Source: Gammaproteobacteria bacterium (ex Lamellibrachia satsuma)
Lineage (GTDB): Bacteria; Pseudomonadota; Gammaproteobacteria; Chromatiales; Chromatiaceae
Length of the DNA stretch: 64,000 nt
Assembly (NCBI GenBank): GCA_019623805.1
Contig: CP053680.1
Span: 1,054,001 to 1,118,000 of the forward strand
Direction: 5' to 3'
The first letter of the stretch is position 1. Every line of letters begins with the position of its first letter. Shown here piece after piece: positions 47,949-56,378 of the stretch. A program made the position numbers and the translations under genes. The notes beneath the pieces were generated by a model. It had not been told where the DNA came from. It was given only the letters and a program-made list of their open reading frames with translations, and did no database searches.

Positions 47949-48005
47949 ACTCAAGCTATCCGCAACATCCTATCTCTCTTTCCAATCCTCAGCCCTGGCC
48001 CTTAT

Positions 48006-51000
48006 TTAGGGATCCGGTACCTCGGTCATGGTCCAGATCATATCCACAGCTTTCAGTCCTACACAGGCGTTGGAGACATCACCTCTGGCGGCTGCCTCGT
48101 AGGCTGTCACCGTCGCCTTGGTCGCTTCGTCAACCTTCTTGTGATACTCGACCAGTTCGTTGATCTTGTCGGTAAGCCCAAGGGCAACGACCAGCTTGCC
48201 TTTCTTCAGCGCATCAATCTTGGCGCTGATATCCTCCAGCGTCTTGTACCAATCCGGTTTCAGATCATCGACGATCGACTTGAACATATCCTGACCTGCC
48301 GCTGACAGCGCCTTGTAGCCTGCGGCGATCTCCTTGCGCGAAGCGACCATCAGCGAGATGCCGCCGTTGACGTCGTTGCCCATCATCTCCATAGCCTTGG
48401 AGAATTTCGTATAGGCGGGTTTGAGGATGCACTCGGCAATCATGGTGGCGCGCAGGAAGAAGCGGACCTGGTGCGGCACTGTGGCCTTCATCAAATTCAT
48501 CCGTATCCCTTGCACGATCGTCATCTCGGCCAAGGTGAACTCACCGGTGGGATCAACGTAGTTGACTGGGTTATCGTTGGCGTACAGATAACGATGCAGG
48601 CTGATGGGACTCTGAGGGTCGCCGGACGCCGGATCCATGGAGGTAAAACGACCGCTTGTCGGATCGTAGTAGCGCGCCCGCAGGTAGTAGAAGCCGATAT
48701 TGGGATCATACTGTTCACCGACGAAGCGGTAACTGTTGTCCGTACTGCCGGTGGCAGCGACTTCATTGCCATAGGCATCGTAGAGATAGGTATCTGTGAG
48801 GTTCTCGGCACCGTTAGTCAGGCCGCGTACACTGCCCAATCCATCCGCATGGTAGTAACTGCTGGCACCACTGCGGTTCTGACTCAGCAGATCCATGCCG
48901 TAGGTATAATTGACCTGGAGGGCACCGCCGCCGTCCAGCTCCTCGATCACCTGTGCCACACCTGTCTGGTTACGTCCATCCACCAGATAGCGGGTGGTGC
49001 CGGATGCATCGGTTCGGCTGACCCGGATGCCGTCGCCGTCATAGACATAATCGGTGACTGCCCCACCCGGTACGGTAGCGCGCACCATGCGGTCCGCTGC
49101 ATTGTATTCGAAGCTGCTCGTATCGCCAGCTTCACTGGTGCTGATGAGGTTGCCGTTTGCGTCATAGCTGTAAGTGGCTGCACCGGCGCTGGTCATACGG
49201 TCGTTGACGTTATAGGTATAAGCAGTGATCGCACCGTCTTTGTCGACCTCTGTCCGGTTGCCGACGGCATCATAGCTGTACTGGTGATCGTATGCGTTGG
49301 CACCAACACGGGTCTCGCGAATCAAGCGACTGTTGTCGTCGTAGACATAGTCCACGGCGTTACCCATCAACTCGTCGATCCGCAAACGCAGGCCGTTGTT
49401 ATTCAGGGTGTAGACATAGGCCGAGATGATATTGTTGTCGCTGTAGCGATTGTGCAGCGATGTCAGCTGATTACGGCTGTTATAGACATGTTCCGCGCTG
49501 GTTCCGTTGGCCTGTTCCGACAGTACCAGGTTACCCACGGGATCGTAGCCGAAAGCAGTTGCGCCACCCTCTGCGGCAGTGGTGCTGAGCAGACGGCCCA
49601 GTGCATCGTAGCTGTGACTCGTGGTGCGGCCACCCGAGGTGGTGACGCTGGCGAGGCGGTTGATGACTGTGTAGGCATAGTCGAGCGTCAGTCCGTCAGG
49701 ATCACTCCGGCGCACCAGGCGGTTGCGGGTATCGTAGTCATAGTTAGTGGCACCACGGCTATCCACCACGCTGAGCCTCTCCCCCATGCCGTTGTAGGTG
49801 ACCAACAGGCTGCTGCCATCGTGATAAAGGGTTGTTGTTCTGCGCCCCCGTTCATCGTTGCCGAAGGTGGTCAGATTGCCGTTGAAATCGGTATGCCCAA
49901 CCAGACGGTTTGCCGCGTCATAGGTGAAACCCTCAGACTCTCCGCCCGGCAGTGTCCGTGATGCCCGGTTGCCTGCCAAATCATAGGTATAAAGCGTCGT
50001 ATGACCATTAGCGTCTGTCTGGCTGACCAGGTTGCCCGCCTCGTTGAAGCCGAACAGGGTATCGGATCTGGGATCACCCGCAGTGGGCGGCGGCAGTGAA
50101 CTCTTCACCAGACGGCTCAGGGCATCATATTCGTACTCGGTAGTCAGACCCATCGGGTCGGTGCTGCGAATCTCCATGCCCGCCGGGTTATAGACGCTGG
50201 TGGCGGTATTGCCATCCGGATAGAGCGTCAGGGTCTTGCGGTTTTCCGCATCGAATGTGTACTCGGTGCGGTTGCCGTTGGCATCCGCCACCGCAGAACG
50301 GTTACCGTTGGCGTCATATTCATAGGCCGTCACCGGCTGGGTATTGGCGCCCGCCACTGCATCGTACACAAGCGGTTGTGTGGTGCTGCTACGTCGACCG
50401 GTGCTGTCGTAAGCATGATCGGTGCGGTTACCGGCTTCATCTATCTCGGTGACCAGGTTACCCGCACTGTCATACTGTTTGACTCGATTCGAGCCGTCCG
50501 GATAGCCCACATGGATGATGCGATTGGCAGCATCGTACAGATAGGTGACCGTGTTTCCGTTGAGATCAGTCACCGCATCGCGGTTGTAATCAACATCGTA
50601 GCCGTAGATCGATGCTGTGCCATCCGGGTAATCGATACGTGCCACCTTACCGAGTACGTTGTAGGTATATTCTGTTCGCTCGCCGAGGCCATCGATCTCG
50701 GTGATCCGGTTGCCTATAGCATCGTATTCCATCTGCGCCACATGACCGAGCGGATCGGTCTGGGTGAGCAGTTGCGAATTTCCATTGTAGGTATAGGTGG
50801 TGGTAGCAGCAGTCGGCGTTCCACCAATGCTGACAATAACCGTCTGGCTCAGCTTGTTGCCGTTGGCATCATAGGTATATTCCATGCGCCGCAGCCTGAC
50901 ATCGCTGCTGTCATAACGCTCCTTGGCCGTCACGTTGCCCAGGACGTTGTATTCGATCAGCGTGTAGTTGCCGAGCGGACCGGTCTCCCTGATCCGGTTT

Positions 51001-54000
51001 CCGGCGCCATCGTAAGTATTGAGCCAGGCATACCCGATGCGGTCTGAACGGATGATGAGCTTGCCCTGGGCATCATAAGTCCAGCTCTTCTCATTACCCC
51101 GCGCATCAGAATGACTCAACATTCTTCCAGCGCTGTCGTAGGTATAGCTATGGGTCAGGTTGAGACCACCGCTGTCGCGCACCTCACCGGTGATGTTGCC
51201 GCGCACATCATAGGTATAGGTATTCAGTGTGCCGTCCGGTAGGGTTTCTGAGGTCATCTGGCTATCGGCATCGTATGTCCGCAACGTCTGCACCGCCTGC
51301 ACTGTCCCGTTGATCACCGGGAAGTTGGTCTCGTGAGTGATATTGCCCCGGCTGTCGTATTCATAGATGGTCGGATTGCCCCGGCGGTCGCGCAGGATCT
51401 GGCTATTGTTGTCGAGGTCATACTCCATCTCGACACGGTTTCCGTTGCCGTCGGTAATAGCAATCAGCCTGCCGTTCACATCGTATTCCTGGCGCTGTGT
51501 GGTGCGCCCCAGCGGATCGACGGTTTCGGTCAGATAGTGCCCACTGTCGTAGACGTATTCGGTACGGTTGCTCTCACCGTCTGTCTGTGCCAACAGATCG
51601 CCGTTGGCATCATACTCATAGGTGATGTCGTTGCCGTTCGGATCGGTAATGCTGGTAATCCGTCCCTGGGCATCCCGCACGAAGCTGACGCTAAGCCCGT
51701 CGGAGCGGGTGAAGCCATTGTCGGTGATGGTCACCGTCAGACCACTGGGATCGGTGACGCTGGTAAGCTTGTAGTTAACCGAAGCCTTGTTCTCATTACC
51801 GAACCGGTAGATGTAACCGTCAGGCGCCGTATAAGTGAAGATAGTCGGGTTGTAGATATCAAGATCGAAGTCGTATATCTCAACCGGACCAAGACCACCG
51901 ATCACCAGATCAGGCGTTGTACCGCCTGCCAATAGCGTACCCTCAGCATCCCCAATAGGTTCGTAGTTCATGCTGTTCAGGAACTCTATGGGTACCAGCT
52001 GCTGTTGATCCGGGTTCGGACGTGCACTGAACTGATATTTCTCATCCTCACCAAACTTGATCGTGACCAGATGTGGCCGGGTCGGTGTCAGGTAGTAGGT
52101 GGGGAACCACCCACCACCGCTGCTGTGGTTCCACGCTTCACCTGCCGGCCGGTTGGCAACCAGCTCGGCCTGGGTCAGCGTCAGATACCAACCGTAACCA
52201 AAATCGCCCGGGATATTGCGGCGGCGGCTGTCGTAGGTCCGGTTCACCGTAATCGGGAAGCGGCCCACTGTGAGGTTCTTGTCCTGGTAGTTGACCGAGA
52301 AGATACCAAGCTGGAACTCTGCAGTGACGTTGAGCTCATGCAGCAGAATGGTGGTCAGACCATTGATATCGGTCGCAGTGACCCTGACCTGATAGAAGCC
52401 CGCCTCCATCATTGTGGTATCGAGTACACCAAGATTGCCGTCGGTCACCGTCCGGTTGCCCGTGTGGAAGTGGGTAAAGTCGGCGCTGTCCAACGGAGCC
52501 CAGGCCAGCGTGTATTCCACCAGTGTGTCGTCATCAACCGTACCTTCGATGTTGACGAAGCCACTCAGCGGCTCATCCTCTGCGGGCGAGCTAATCATCA
52601 CAACCGGCGCCGTGGTATCCGAGGCCGGATCCACTGCCTGGAATGAGTCCAGGGCCGTCGATTCATTACCCGTGGCATCCCGCGCCACAGCCACGGCGTT
52701 GTATGTACCCAACACCGGTGGTGTGTATACGGCACTGCCGCCAGCATCCAGAGGAACCGGCGTACCGTTTATTTCAAGGGTTCTCTCTACGACACCTACG
52801 TCATCCGTAGCGATAACCGTGAGCGTGACCGATTCACCCAGAGCCACCGCGTAGGGGTCGATGGTCAGCGTGATCGTGGGCGGCGTGGCATCGGGTATAC
52901 CCACCGCCTCGAAACTCGTGCTACTGGTTGAGACATTTCCGGCGGGATCCCTGGCACTAACGTCCACCAAATAGGTGCCTGGCTGATAGGCAACATAGGT
53001 AGCCTCGCCAGCAGCATCCAGGGTCAAGTCGAGTCCACCTGGATCGCCGGGGCCGGTAACCTTCGCGGTGCGCTCGCTGACTGCAACATTATCAGTCGCA
53101 TTGACACTGATAGTGACGGGGTTGAGCAGATCAACTGGATCAGGCAGAGCAGTCACGCCTACCGTGGGCGCTTCCGTATCCGCCAGGATATTGATGACAA
53201 CACTATCAGCCCCCTCATTGCCAGCCGCATCGTGTGCCGTTGCCACAGCATTGTGCGGACCGGTGACGATGCTCGCGTAGATCGCATCGCCATTGACATC
53301 GAGAGGATGGGGGGCACCGTCCACTTCCAAGGCAAGGTCGGTAACCGTACGATCATCCGTCGCCTCAACATGGATCGCCACGGACTCTCCCTGCAGTACC
53401 GTGGCGGGGGTGGCGGTCATAGTAACCGTCGGACCAACAGTATCCTGGGTAAAGACGTGAAACTCCCTGCTCCGCGTTCCCACGTTACCGAGGGTGTCCT
53501 CGGATGTAATCAGCGCCGTGTAGTCTCCTGCCACTGGGGGCACATACTGCCCGACCCCTCCAACCAACGGCACTGGTGTCCCGTTGATGGTAAGGGCAAC
53601 CGAGGCAACGCCGTCCTCGTCGAAGGTCTGCTCGGTGACGGTTACCGTATCACCTGCCTCGATATAGTCAGGCGATATGCTAACCCTGGTTCGCGGGAAG
53701 GGGATCTCGTTGATGAGCAGACGGTTCTGATCCTGAGGGTTGGCCTGTTGTAAATCGGCGTCGAAATCGTTTTCCACATCCTGGAGCAGCAGACTGAAAG
53801 TCCGGCTGACATCAGTCGGCAGTTGTGCGCCGGTGCCGTCGCTGAACAGACCGGTGCCGTCATTCAAAAGCAGTCGATCCTGACCCAGGTTGGCCAGGAG
53901 CAAATCGTCATCACCGTCGTAGTCGGCGTCGGCCACATTGACCTTGACCACATAATCGGTCAAAGCGGGCAAACGCGCACCGCTGTCATCGTTGAAAACG

Positions 54001-54905
54001 CCACTACCGTTGTTGATCAGCAGGCGAAGTCCCTCTCCCCCTTCAGCCAGAATCAGATCCGGATCCCCGTCGGCATCGATATCGGAAATCAGGGCATCGA
54101 GACTCGTTGCCGACGACACGGGCAGGCGGAGGACGGTCTCATCATTGAAAACTCCCAGCCCGTTGTTCGCCAGCAAGCGATTTTGAGTGCCCTGGTTCGC
54201 GATCAGGAGATCCGGCGTACCATCACCATTCAGGTCAGCGACTTCCAGGTCAAAACTGGGATCCATATCAGCGGGAAGCCGCAGGATGGATTCATCGGCG
54301 AAGTTCCCGCTACCATCGTTAATCAGGATTCGGTTACGGCCATCTCTGTTGGCCACCACCATATCCAAATCATCATCCCCATCCAGATCCCGCAACTTGA
54401 CAGCCATGCTCTGTGCGGCGTCGAACGGCAGGCGGGAGAGAGTCTCATCGGAAAACACTCCGGTTCCGTCATTGATGAAGATCCTGTTCTGTCCAAAGAC
54501 GCTGGCAAGCGCCAAATCCAGATCGGTATCTCCATCCACGTCACCAAAAACAGCATCTACCAGGGTATCGTCAAGAAGCGGCAAGCGGGAACTGGTCTGA
54601 TCGCCAAAAGTGCCGCTGCCATCATTTATGAGCAGACGGCTCTGACCACTGTTGTTTACGAGAAGGTCGGAATCACCGTCACCATCAATATCAGCGGCCG
54701 TTTGACTGTAGCTGTTGTCCGTTGCAGCAGGCAGGCGTGACGCAGTTTGGTCAGTGAAAGCAGGGAAAACGGGGGAGACGATGAAACAGGTAAAGAGAAA
54801 AAAGATAAACAGGTACGCCGTCTTCAGAGAGTCCGGTGTGACTCTCCCAACGGAACTTCCGGCGTCTTTACGCCAGATCTGCCCGCCTTTCTGTAAGCGC
54901 TGCAC
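48006..54905 (-). CDS. Secreted RHS/YD-repeat protein A with FG-GAP propeller and Ig-like domains
   Basis: The 2,299-residue product starts at GTG 54905, which has a GAGGG ribosome-binding site 8 nt upstream. A hydrophobic leader (LKTAYLFIFFLFTCFIV) ends near PVFPAF. Layout: seven FG-GAP/VCBS repeats with motifs such as DIDGDGDSDL (about 50-420); Ig-like domains (to about 860); the RHS entry segment (TVNRTYDSRRR); a long array of YD repeats (motif GNRTEYxYD); the RHS core ending NPVNYVDPTGEF (about 2065-2122); and a 177-residue tail, mostly predicted helical by eye, sharing PAY, GG and IAAGYKA with RHS protein B at identical offsets. It is the first gene of the giant cluster. No immunity-like gene follows; PKD protein A does. 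Established knowledge: RHS shells encapsulate C-terminal cargo. A toxin function is not shown here, because the tail is conserved rather than variable and carries no known catalytic motif. Confidence 0.9.
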   Translation of the reverse strand: MQRLQKGGQIWRKDAGSSVGRVTPDSLKTAYLFIFFLFTCFIVSPVFPAFTDQTASRLPAATDNSYSQTAADIDGDGDSDLLVNNSGQSRLLINDGSGTFGDQTSSRLPLLDDTLVDAVFGDVDGDTDLDLALASVFGQNRIFINDGTGVFSDETLSRLPFDAAQSMAVKLRDLDGDDDLDMVVANRDGRNRILINDGSGNFADESILRLPADMDPSFDLEVADLNGDGTPDLLIANQGTQNRLLANNGLGVFNDETVLRLPVSSATSLDALISDIDADGDPDLILAEGGEGLRLLINNGSGVFNDDSGARLPALTDYVVKVNVADADYDGDDDLLLANLGQDRLLLNDGTGLFSDGTGAQLPTDVSRTFSLLLQDVENDFDADLQQANPQDQNRLLINEIPFPRTRVSISPDYIEAGDTVTVTEQTFDEDGVASVALTINGTPVPLVGGVGQYVPPVAGDYTALITSEDTLGNVGTRSREFHVFTQDTVGPTVTMTATPATVLQGESVAIHVEATDDRTVTDLALEVDGAPHPLDVNGDAIYASIVTGPHNAVATAHDAAGNEGADSVVINILADTEAPTVGVTALPDPVDLLNPVTISVNATDNVAVSERTAKVTGPGDPGGLDLTLDAAGEATYVAYQPGTYLVDVSARDPAGNVSTSSTSFEAVGIPDATPPTITLTIDPYAVALGESVTLTVIATDDVGVVERTLEINGTPVPLDAGGSAVYTPPVLGTYNAVAVARDATGNESTALDSFQAVDPASDTTAPVVMISSPAEDEPLSGFVNIEGTVDDDTLVEYTLAWAPLDSADFTHFHTGNRTVTDGNLGVLDTTMMEAGFYQVRVTATDINGLTTILLHELNVTAEFQLGIFSVNYQDKNLTVGRFPITVNRTYDSRRRNIPGDFGYGWYLTLTQAELVANRPAGEAWNHSSGGGWFPTYYLTPTRPHLVTIKFGEDEKYQFSARPNPDQQQLVPIEFLNSMNYEPIGDAEGTLLAGGTTPDLVIGGLGPVEIYDFDLDIYNPTIFTYTAPDGYIYRFGNENKASVNYKLTSVTDPSGLTVTITDNGFTRSDGLSVSFVRDAQGRITSITDPNGNDITYEYDANGDLLAQTDGESNRTEYVYDSGHYLTETVDPLGRTTQRQEYDVNGRLIAITDGNGNRVEMEYDLDNNSQILRDRRGNPTIYEYDSRGNITHETNFPVINGTVQAVQTLRTYDADSQMTSETLPDGTLNTYTYDVRGNITGEVRDSGGLNLTHSYTYDSAGRMLSHSDARGNEKSWTYDAQGKLIIRSDRIGYAWLNTYDGAGNRIRETGPLGNYTLIEYNVLGNVTAKERYDSSDVRLRRMEYTYDANGNKLSQTVIVSIGGTPTAATTTYTYNGNSQLLTQTDPLGHVAQMEYDAIGNRITEIDGLGERTEYTYNVLGKVARIDYPDGTASIYGYDVDYNRDAVTDLNGNTVTYLYDAANRIIHVGYPDGSNRVKQYDSAGNLVTEIDEAGNRTDHAYDSTGRRSSTTQPLVYDAVAGANTQPVTAYEYDANGNRSAVADANGNRTEYTFDAENRKTLTLYPDGNTATSVYNPAGMEIRSTDPMGLTTEYEYDALSRLVKSSLPPPTAGDPRSDTLFGFNEAGNLVSQTDANGHTTLYTYDLAGNRASRTLPGGESEGFTYDAANRLVGHTDFNGNLTTFGNDERGRRTTTLYHDGSSLLVTYNGMGERLSVVDSRGATNYDYDTRNRLVRRSDPDGLTLDYAYTVINRLASVTTSGGRTTSHSYDALGRLLSTTAAEGGATAFGYDPVGNLVLSEQANGTSAEHVYNSRNQLTSLHNRYSDNNIISAYVYTLNNNGLRLRIDELMGNAVDYVYDDNSRLIRETRVGANAYDHQYSYDAVGNRTEVDKDGAITAYTYNVNDRMTSAGAATYSYDANGNLISTSEAGDTSSFEYNAADRMVRATVPGGAVTDYVYDGDGIRVSRTDASGTTRYLVDGRNQTGVAQVIEELDGGGALQVNYTYGMDLLSQNRSGASSYYHADGLGSVRGLTNGAENLTDTYLYDAYGNEVAATGSTDNSYRFVGEQYDPNIGFYYLRARYYDPTSGRFTSMDPASGDPQSPISLHRYLYANDNPVNYVDPTGEFTLAEMTIVQGIRMNLMKATVPHQVRFFLRATMIAECILKPAYTKFSKAMEMMGNDVNGGISLMVASRKEIAAGYKALSAAGQDMFKSIVDDLKPDWYKTLEDISAKIDALKKGKLVVALGLTDKINELVEYHKKVDEATKATVTAYEAAARGDVSNACVGLKAVDMIWTMTEVPDP

Positions 54906-54933
54906 TGCTCAAGCCCTCAACTCGAAACAGCGA

Positions 54934-54957
54934 TTCAGCTGAAAGGATGCAGCTGAA
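54934..54957 (-). promoter_or_regulatory. Hairpin just upstream of the RHS-A ribosome-binding site
   Basis: This is a perfect 8-bp inverted repeat (ttcagctg / cagctgaa) with an 8-nt loop, overlapping the stop codon of the leader ORF and lying about 15 nt before the GAGGG site of the GTG start at 54905. It could modulate initiation or couple it to translation of the leader. There is no T tract, so it is not a simple terminator. Confidence 0.4.
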
Positions 54958-55015
54958 CAACATCGGGTAACGCAGAATTAAGGCCCGATGCACAGTCGTC
55001 ATACACAGTGCTCAT
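54935..55015 (-). CDS. Possible 26-residue leader peptide upstream of RHS protein A
   Basis: An ATG at 55015 follows a near-consensus ribosome-binding site (GGGGAGG, 55025-55031) with 9-nt spacing, the strongest such site seen upstream of any gene here. The frame MSTVYDDCAS... runs 26 codons to a TGA at 54935, 29 nt before the GTG of RHS-A. The stop overlaps the hairpin at 54934-54957. It has no recognisable sequence and no run of one amino acid typical of classical attenuators. A translated leader controlling the large gene is inference; it may be chance. Confidence 0.3.
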   Translation of the reverse strand: MSTVYDDCASGLNSALPDVVQLHPFS

Positions 55016-55033
55016 TTGTTACTACCTCCCCAT

Positions 55034-55066
55034 GTGCCAATCCGGCACTTACTCGATCCTATCGAG
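55034..55066 (-). promoter_or_regulatory. Two adjacent short hairpins in the RHS-A leader
   Basis: On the minus strand ctcgat-agg-atcgag (55052-55066) and gtgcc-ggatt-ggcac (55034-55048) are perfect stems separated by 3 nt. They sit immediately upstream of the strong ribosome-binding site of the leader ORF. They could be part of a structured 5' leader. No known riboswitch class was recognised. Confidence 0.35.
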
Positions 55067-55176
55067 CAAAATCGGAGGAGCCGTCCACTGAAAACTCTTT
55101 TTTCCTGTCTGTAATTCAGCAAGGAAAACGTTCCGGCTCACTCAGTCAATTATCCACCGTCCTCTATAAGTTTATA

Positions 55177-55192
55177 GGCAAACATTGTGCCG
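55177..55192 (-). promoter_or_regulatory. Candidate sigma-54 (-24/-12) promoter for the giant cluster
   Basis: The minus-strand sequence CGGCACAATGTTTGCC matches TGGCACG-N4-TTGC at 9 of 11 positions and has the invariant GG and GC with exactly 10 nt between them. Transcription would start near 55166, giving a leader of about 260 nt that includes the hairpins and leader ORF. A short match like this can occur by chance; the similar element upstream of the PEP-CTERM gene raises its interest. Confidence 0.35.
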
Positions 55193-55505
55193 CCAACCAT
55201 AGAATCTTGCGCTGACTGATATAGACACAGCCAATAACATTACTTTTTATAGGCTTTTCTGATGGTTAGGAAGTAGTCTCTTAATCATTCGCAGACCAAA
55301 AAGAGACTCATCGATTTTTCGGGCGAGGGCAACTAATCCCATTCCAGTCTCAACCTGAGAAAGACAGCCCTGAATAACCATTTGTTTTATATGTAAATTA
55401 CCTGGGGGAATTTGCGGACAAAAAAGAGTGTCGGAAAAATTTACAGTTTTCTACACTCTAATCAATCGTTTGATGACTAATTAGGCGGCAAAACAACAAA
55501 ATCTG

Positions 55506-55519
55506 TTGACGTGCATCAA
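55506..55519. promoter_or_regulatory. FNR-like dyad (TTGAC-N4-ATCAA)
   Basis: ttgacgtgcatcaa differs from the FNR consensus TTGAT-N4-ATCAA at one position. It lies in AT-rich DNA about 600 bp upstream of RHS-A and 230 bp beyond the end of the lipoprotein gene. On the minus strand CCTAAT lies roughly where a -10 box would be for a class II site. A single site in AT-rich DNA is weak evidence. Confidence 0.22.
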
Positions 55520-55689
55520 TTAAAGAAGCACTAACCCCAGCATAAAGAAATATTTTTTATTTGTTTTTCAATTGACTATGAAGATTTGAAGTTTTTTCCG
55601 ATTAGGCAGGGGATTCCAGCCAATGGTGTCGGAATTACTTACAAAAGAATGGGATTCCCTTGAGGACTGAACCTAGAATCAGGGAAGGA

Positions 55690-55743
55690 GCAGCGCCTCG
55701 CCGCGATGACTCTATAGATAGGTAAATCGCGGCGGGGCGCTGC
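55690..55743. repeat. REP-like palindrome (18-bp arms)
   Basis: The arms 55690-55707 (gcagcgcctcgccgcgat) and 55726-55743 are inverted repeats with one mismatch around an 18-nt spacer. The core GCGCCTCGCCGCGA is shared with the palindrome at 56195-56260, so the two belong to one repeat family. It ends 8 bp from the lipoprotein stop codon and may act as a transcript-stabilising or terminating structure. Confidence 0.7.
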
Positions 55744-55751
55744 ACCAAAAG

Positions 55752-56132
55752 CTATTCCGTTTGTTCCGCAGCGCGAAGTGAGTGCAGTGCCTGGTGATCG
55801 ATGTCACCCGGCAGCTCCTCGGGACGATTGTAGTAGATATCCCAGAACGCCGACGATGACATCCAGCCCTTTCCCGGCAGGAAGACCCTGCGTCCTTCCG
55901 CATCGACAGTGAACCTTGTCGGTTCTGCCGGGACAGCAGGTTTTGCCTCAACCTCGACAGCCTGGCCGGCTGAATCCTCTTGCGGCGCTTCCATGGCGGG
56001 ATCCGGCACATTTCGTACCCTTGGCGCAGCGGACTCTGCCGGTAGCTGAGACCCATCCTCCGGTGGACCCTCTCCACAGGCAGAGAGGAATAAGGCAAAA
56101 AAACAGATGATGGGGAGTCTGACGTGTTTCAC
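55752..56132 (-). CDS. Small predicted outer-membrane lipoprotein
   Basis: GTG 56132 is the preferred start: AGAGGA lies 7 nt upstream and the product begins (M)KHVRLPIICFFALFLSACG, a signal with lipobox LSAC and lipidated Cys18. Upstream in-frame codons would bury the signal. The product is 126 residues; after the Cys it is a Pro/Glu-rich linker, then a conserved-looking C-terminal segment (about 75-126: FTVDAEGRRVFLPGKGW...FWDIYYNRPEELPG). Gly at +2 favours the outer membrane. The family is not recognised. The gene stands alone between two REP-like palindromes. Its relation to the giant cluster downstream is only positional. Confidence 0.75.
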   Translation of the reverse strand: MKHVRLPIICFFALFLSACGEGPPEDGSQLPAESAAPRVRNVPDPAMEAPQEDSAGQAVEVEAKPAVPAEPTRFTVDAEGRRVFLPGKGWMSSSAFWDIYYNRPEELPGDIDHQALHSLRAAEQTE

Positions 56133-56194
56133 CGAAGAGTCCTCTTTTTCAGATAAACCACTCCGCCGCAAGCGGACGGGGGGATATTAACTTG

Positions 56195-56260
56195 GTAGGA
56201 ACGGCGCCTCGCTGTGATTTGACTGTCTACGGAGTTTTCGCGGCGAGGCGCCGCTCCTAC
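56195..56260. repeat. REP-like palindrome of GTAG type (23-bp arms)
   Basis: The arms 56195-56217 (gtaggaacggcgcctcgctg...) and 56238-56260 match in inverted orientation at 20 of 23 positions, around a 20-nt spacer. The GTAGGAGCGGC start is the form known for REP elements of Pseudomonas, Stenotrophomonas and relatives, which RAYT transposases mobilise. No RAYT gene is in the window. It lies upstream of the lipoprotein gene. Confidence 0.75.
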
Positions 56261-56331
56261 AAACGCTTTGCAGTTAGACTGTAGCCTTATGCACTTCGTA
56301 GTGAAAGCGGTGTTTCCGGGTGGAGACTAAC

Positions 56332-56357
56332 TACGGAGCGGCATTTGCCGCTCCGTA
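56332..56357. terminator. Strong hairpin after the PEP-CTERM gene
   Basis: Perfect 12-bp arms (tacggagcggca / tgccgctccgta) enclose a 2-nt loop, 22 bp beyond the stop codon of the minus-strand PEP-CTERM gene. There is no T tract, so it may be a transcript-end stabiliser or a relative of the REP palindromes (shared GGAGCGGC) rather than a classical intrinsic terminator. Confidence 0.45.
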
Positions 56358-56378
56358 CGAGGGGATTGGAAGAAGGGT

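Larger units (their letters stand above)
54906..55751 (-). other. Intergenic leader and control region of the giant cluster
   Basis: This 846-bp stretch lies between RHS protein A and the lipoprotein gene and carries no normal-sized gene. From high to low coordinates it holds a REP-like palindrome (55690-55743), an FNR-like dyad (55506-55519) in AT-rich DNA, a candidate sigma-54 element (55177-55192), hairpins and a short leader ORF. These are listed separately. It is the natural place for the promoter of the 47-kb unit. Confidence 0.5.

Noticed and set aside
48006..48540. Classical polymorphic toxin tail on RHS protein A
   Set aside because: No known nuclease, deaminase or ADP-ribosyltransferase motif was seen, there is no adjacent immunity gene, and the tail is conserved in the paralogue.
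54988..55215. 75-codon plus-strand frame in the leader region
   Set aside because: No ribosome-binding site or recognisable sequence, and it lies opposite the hairpins and the candidate promoter.
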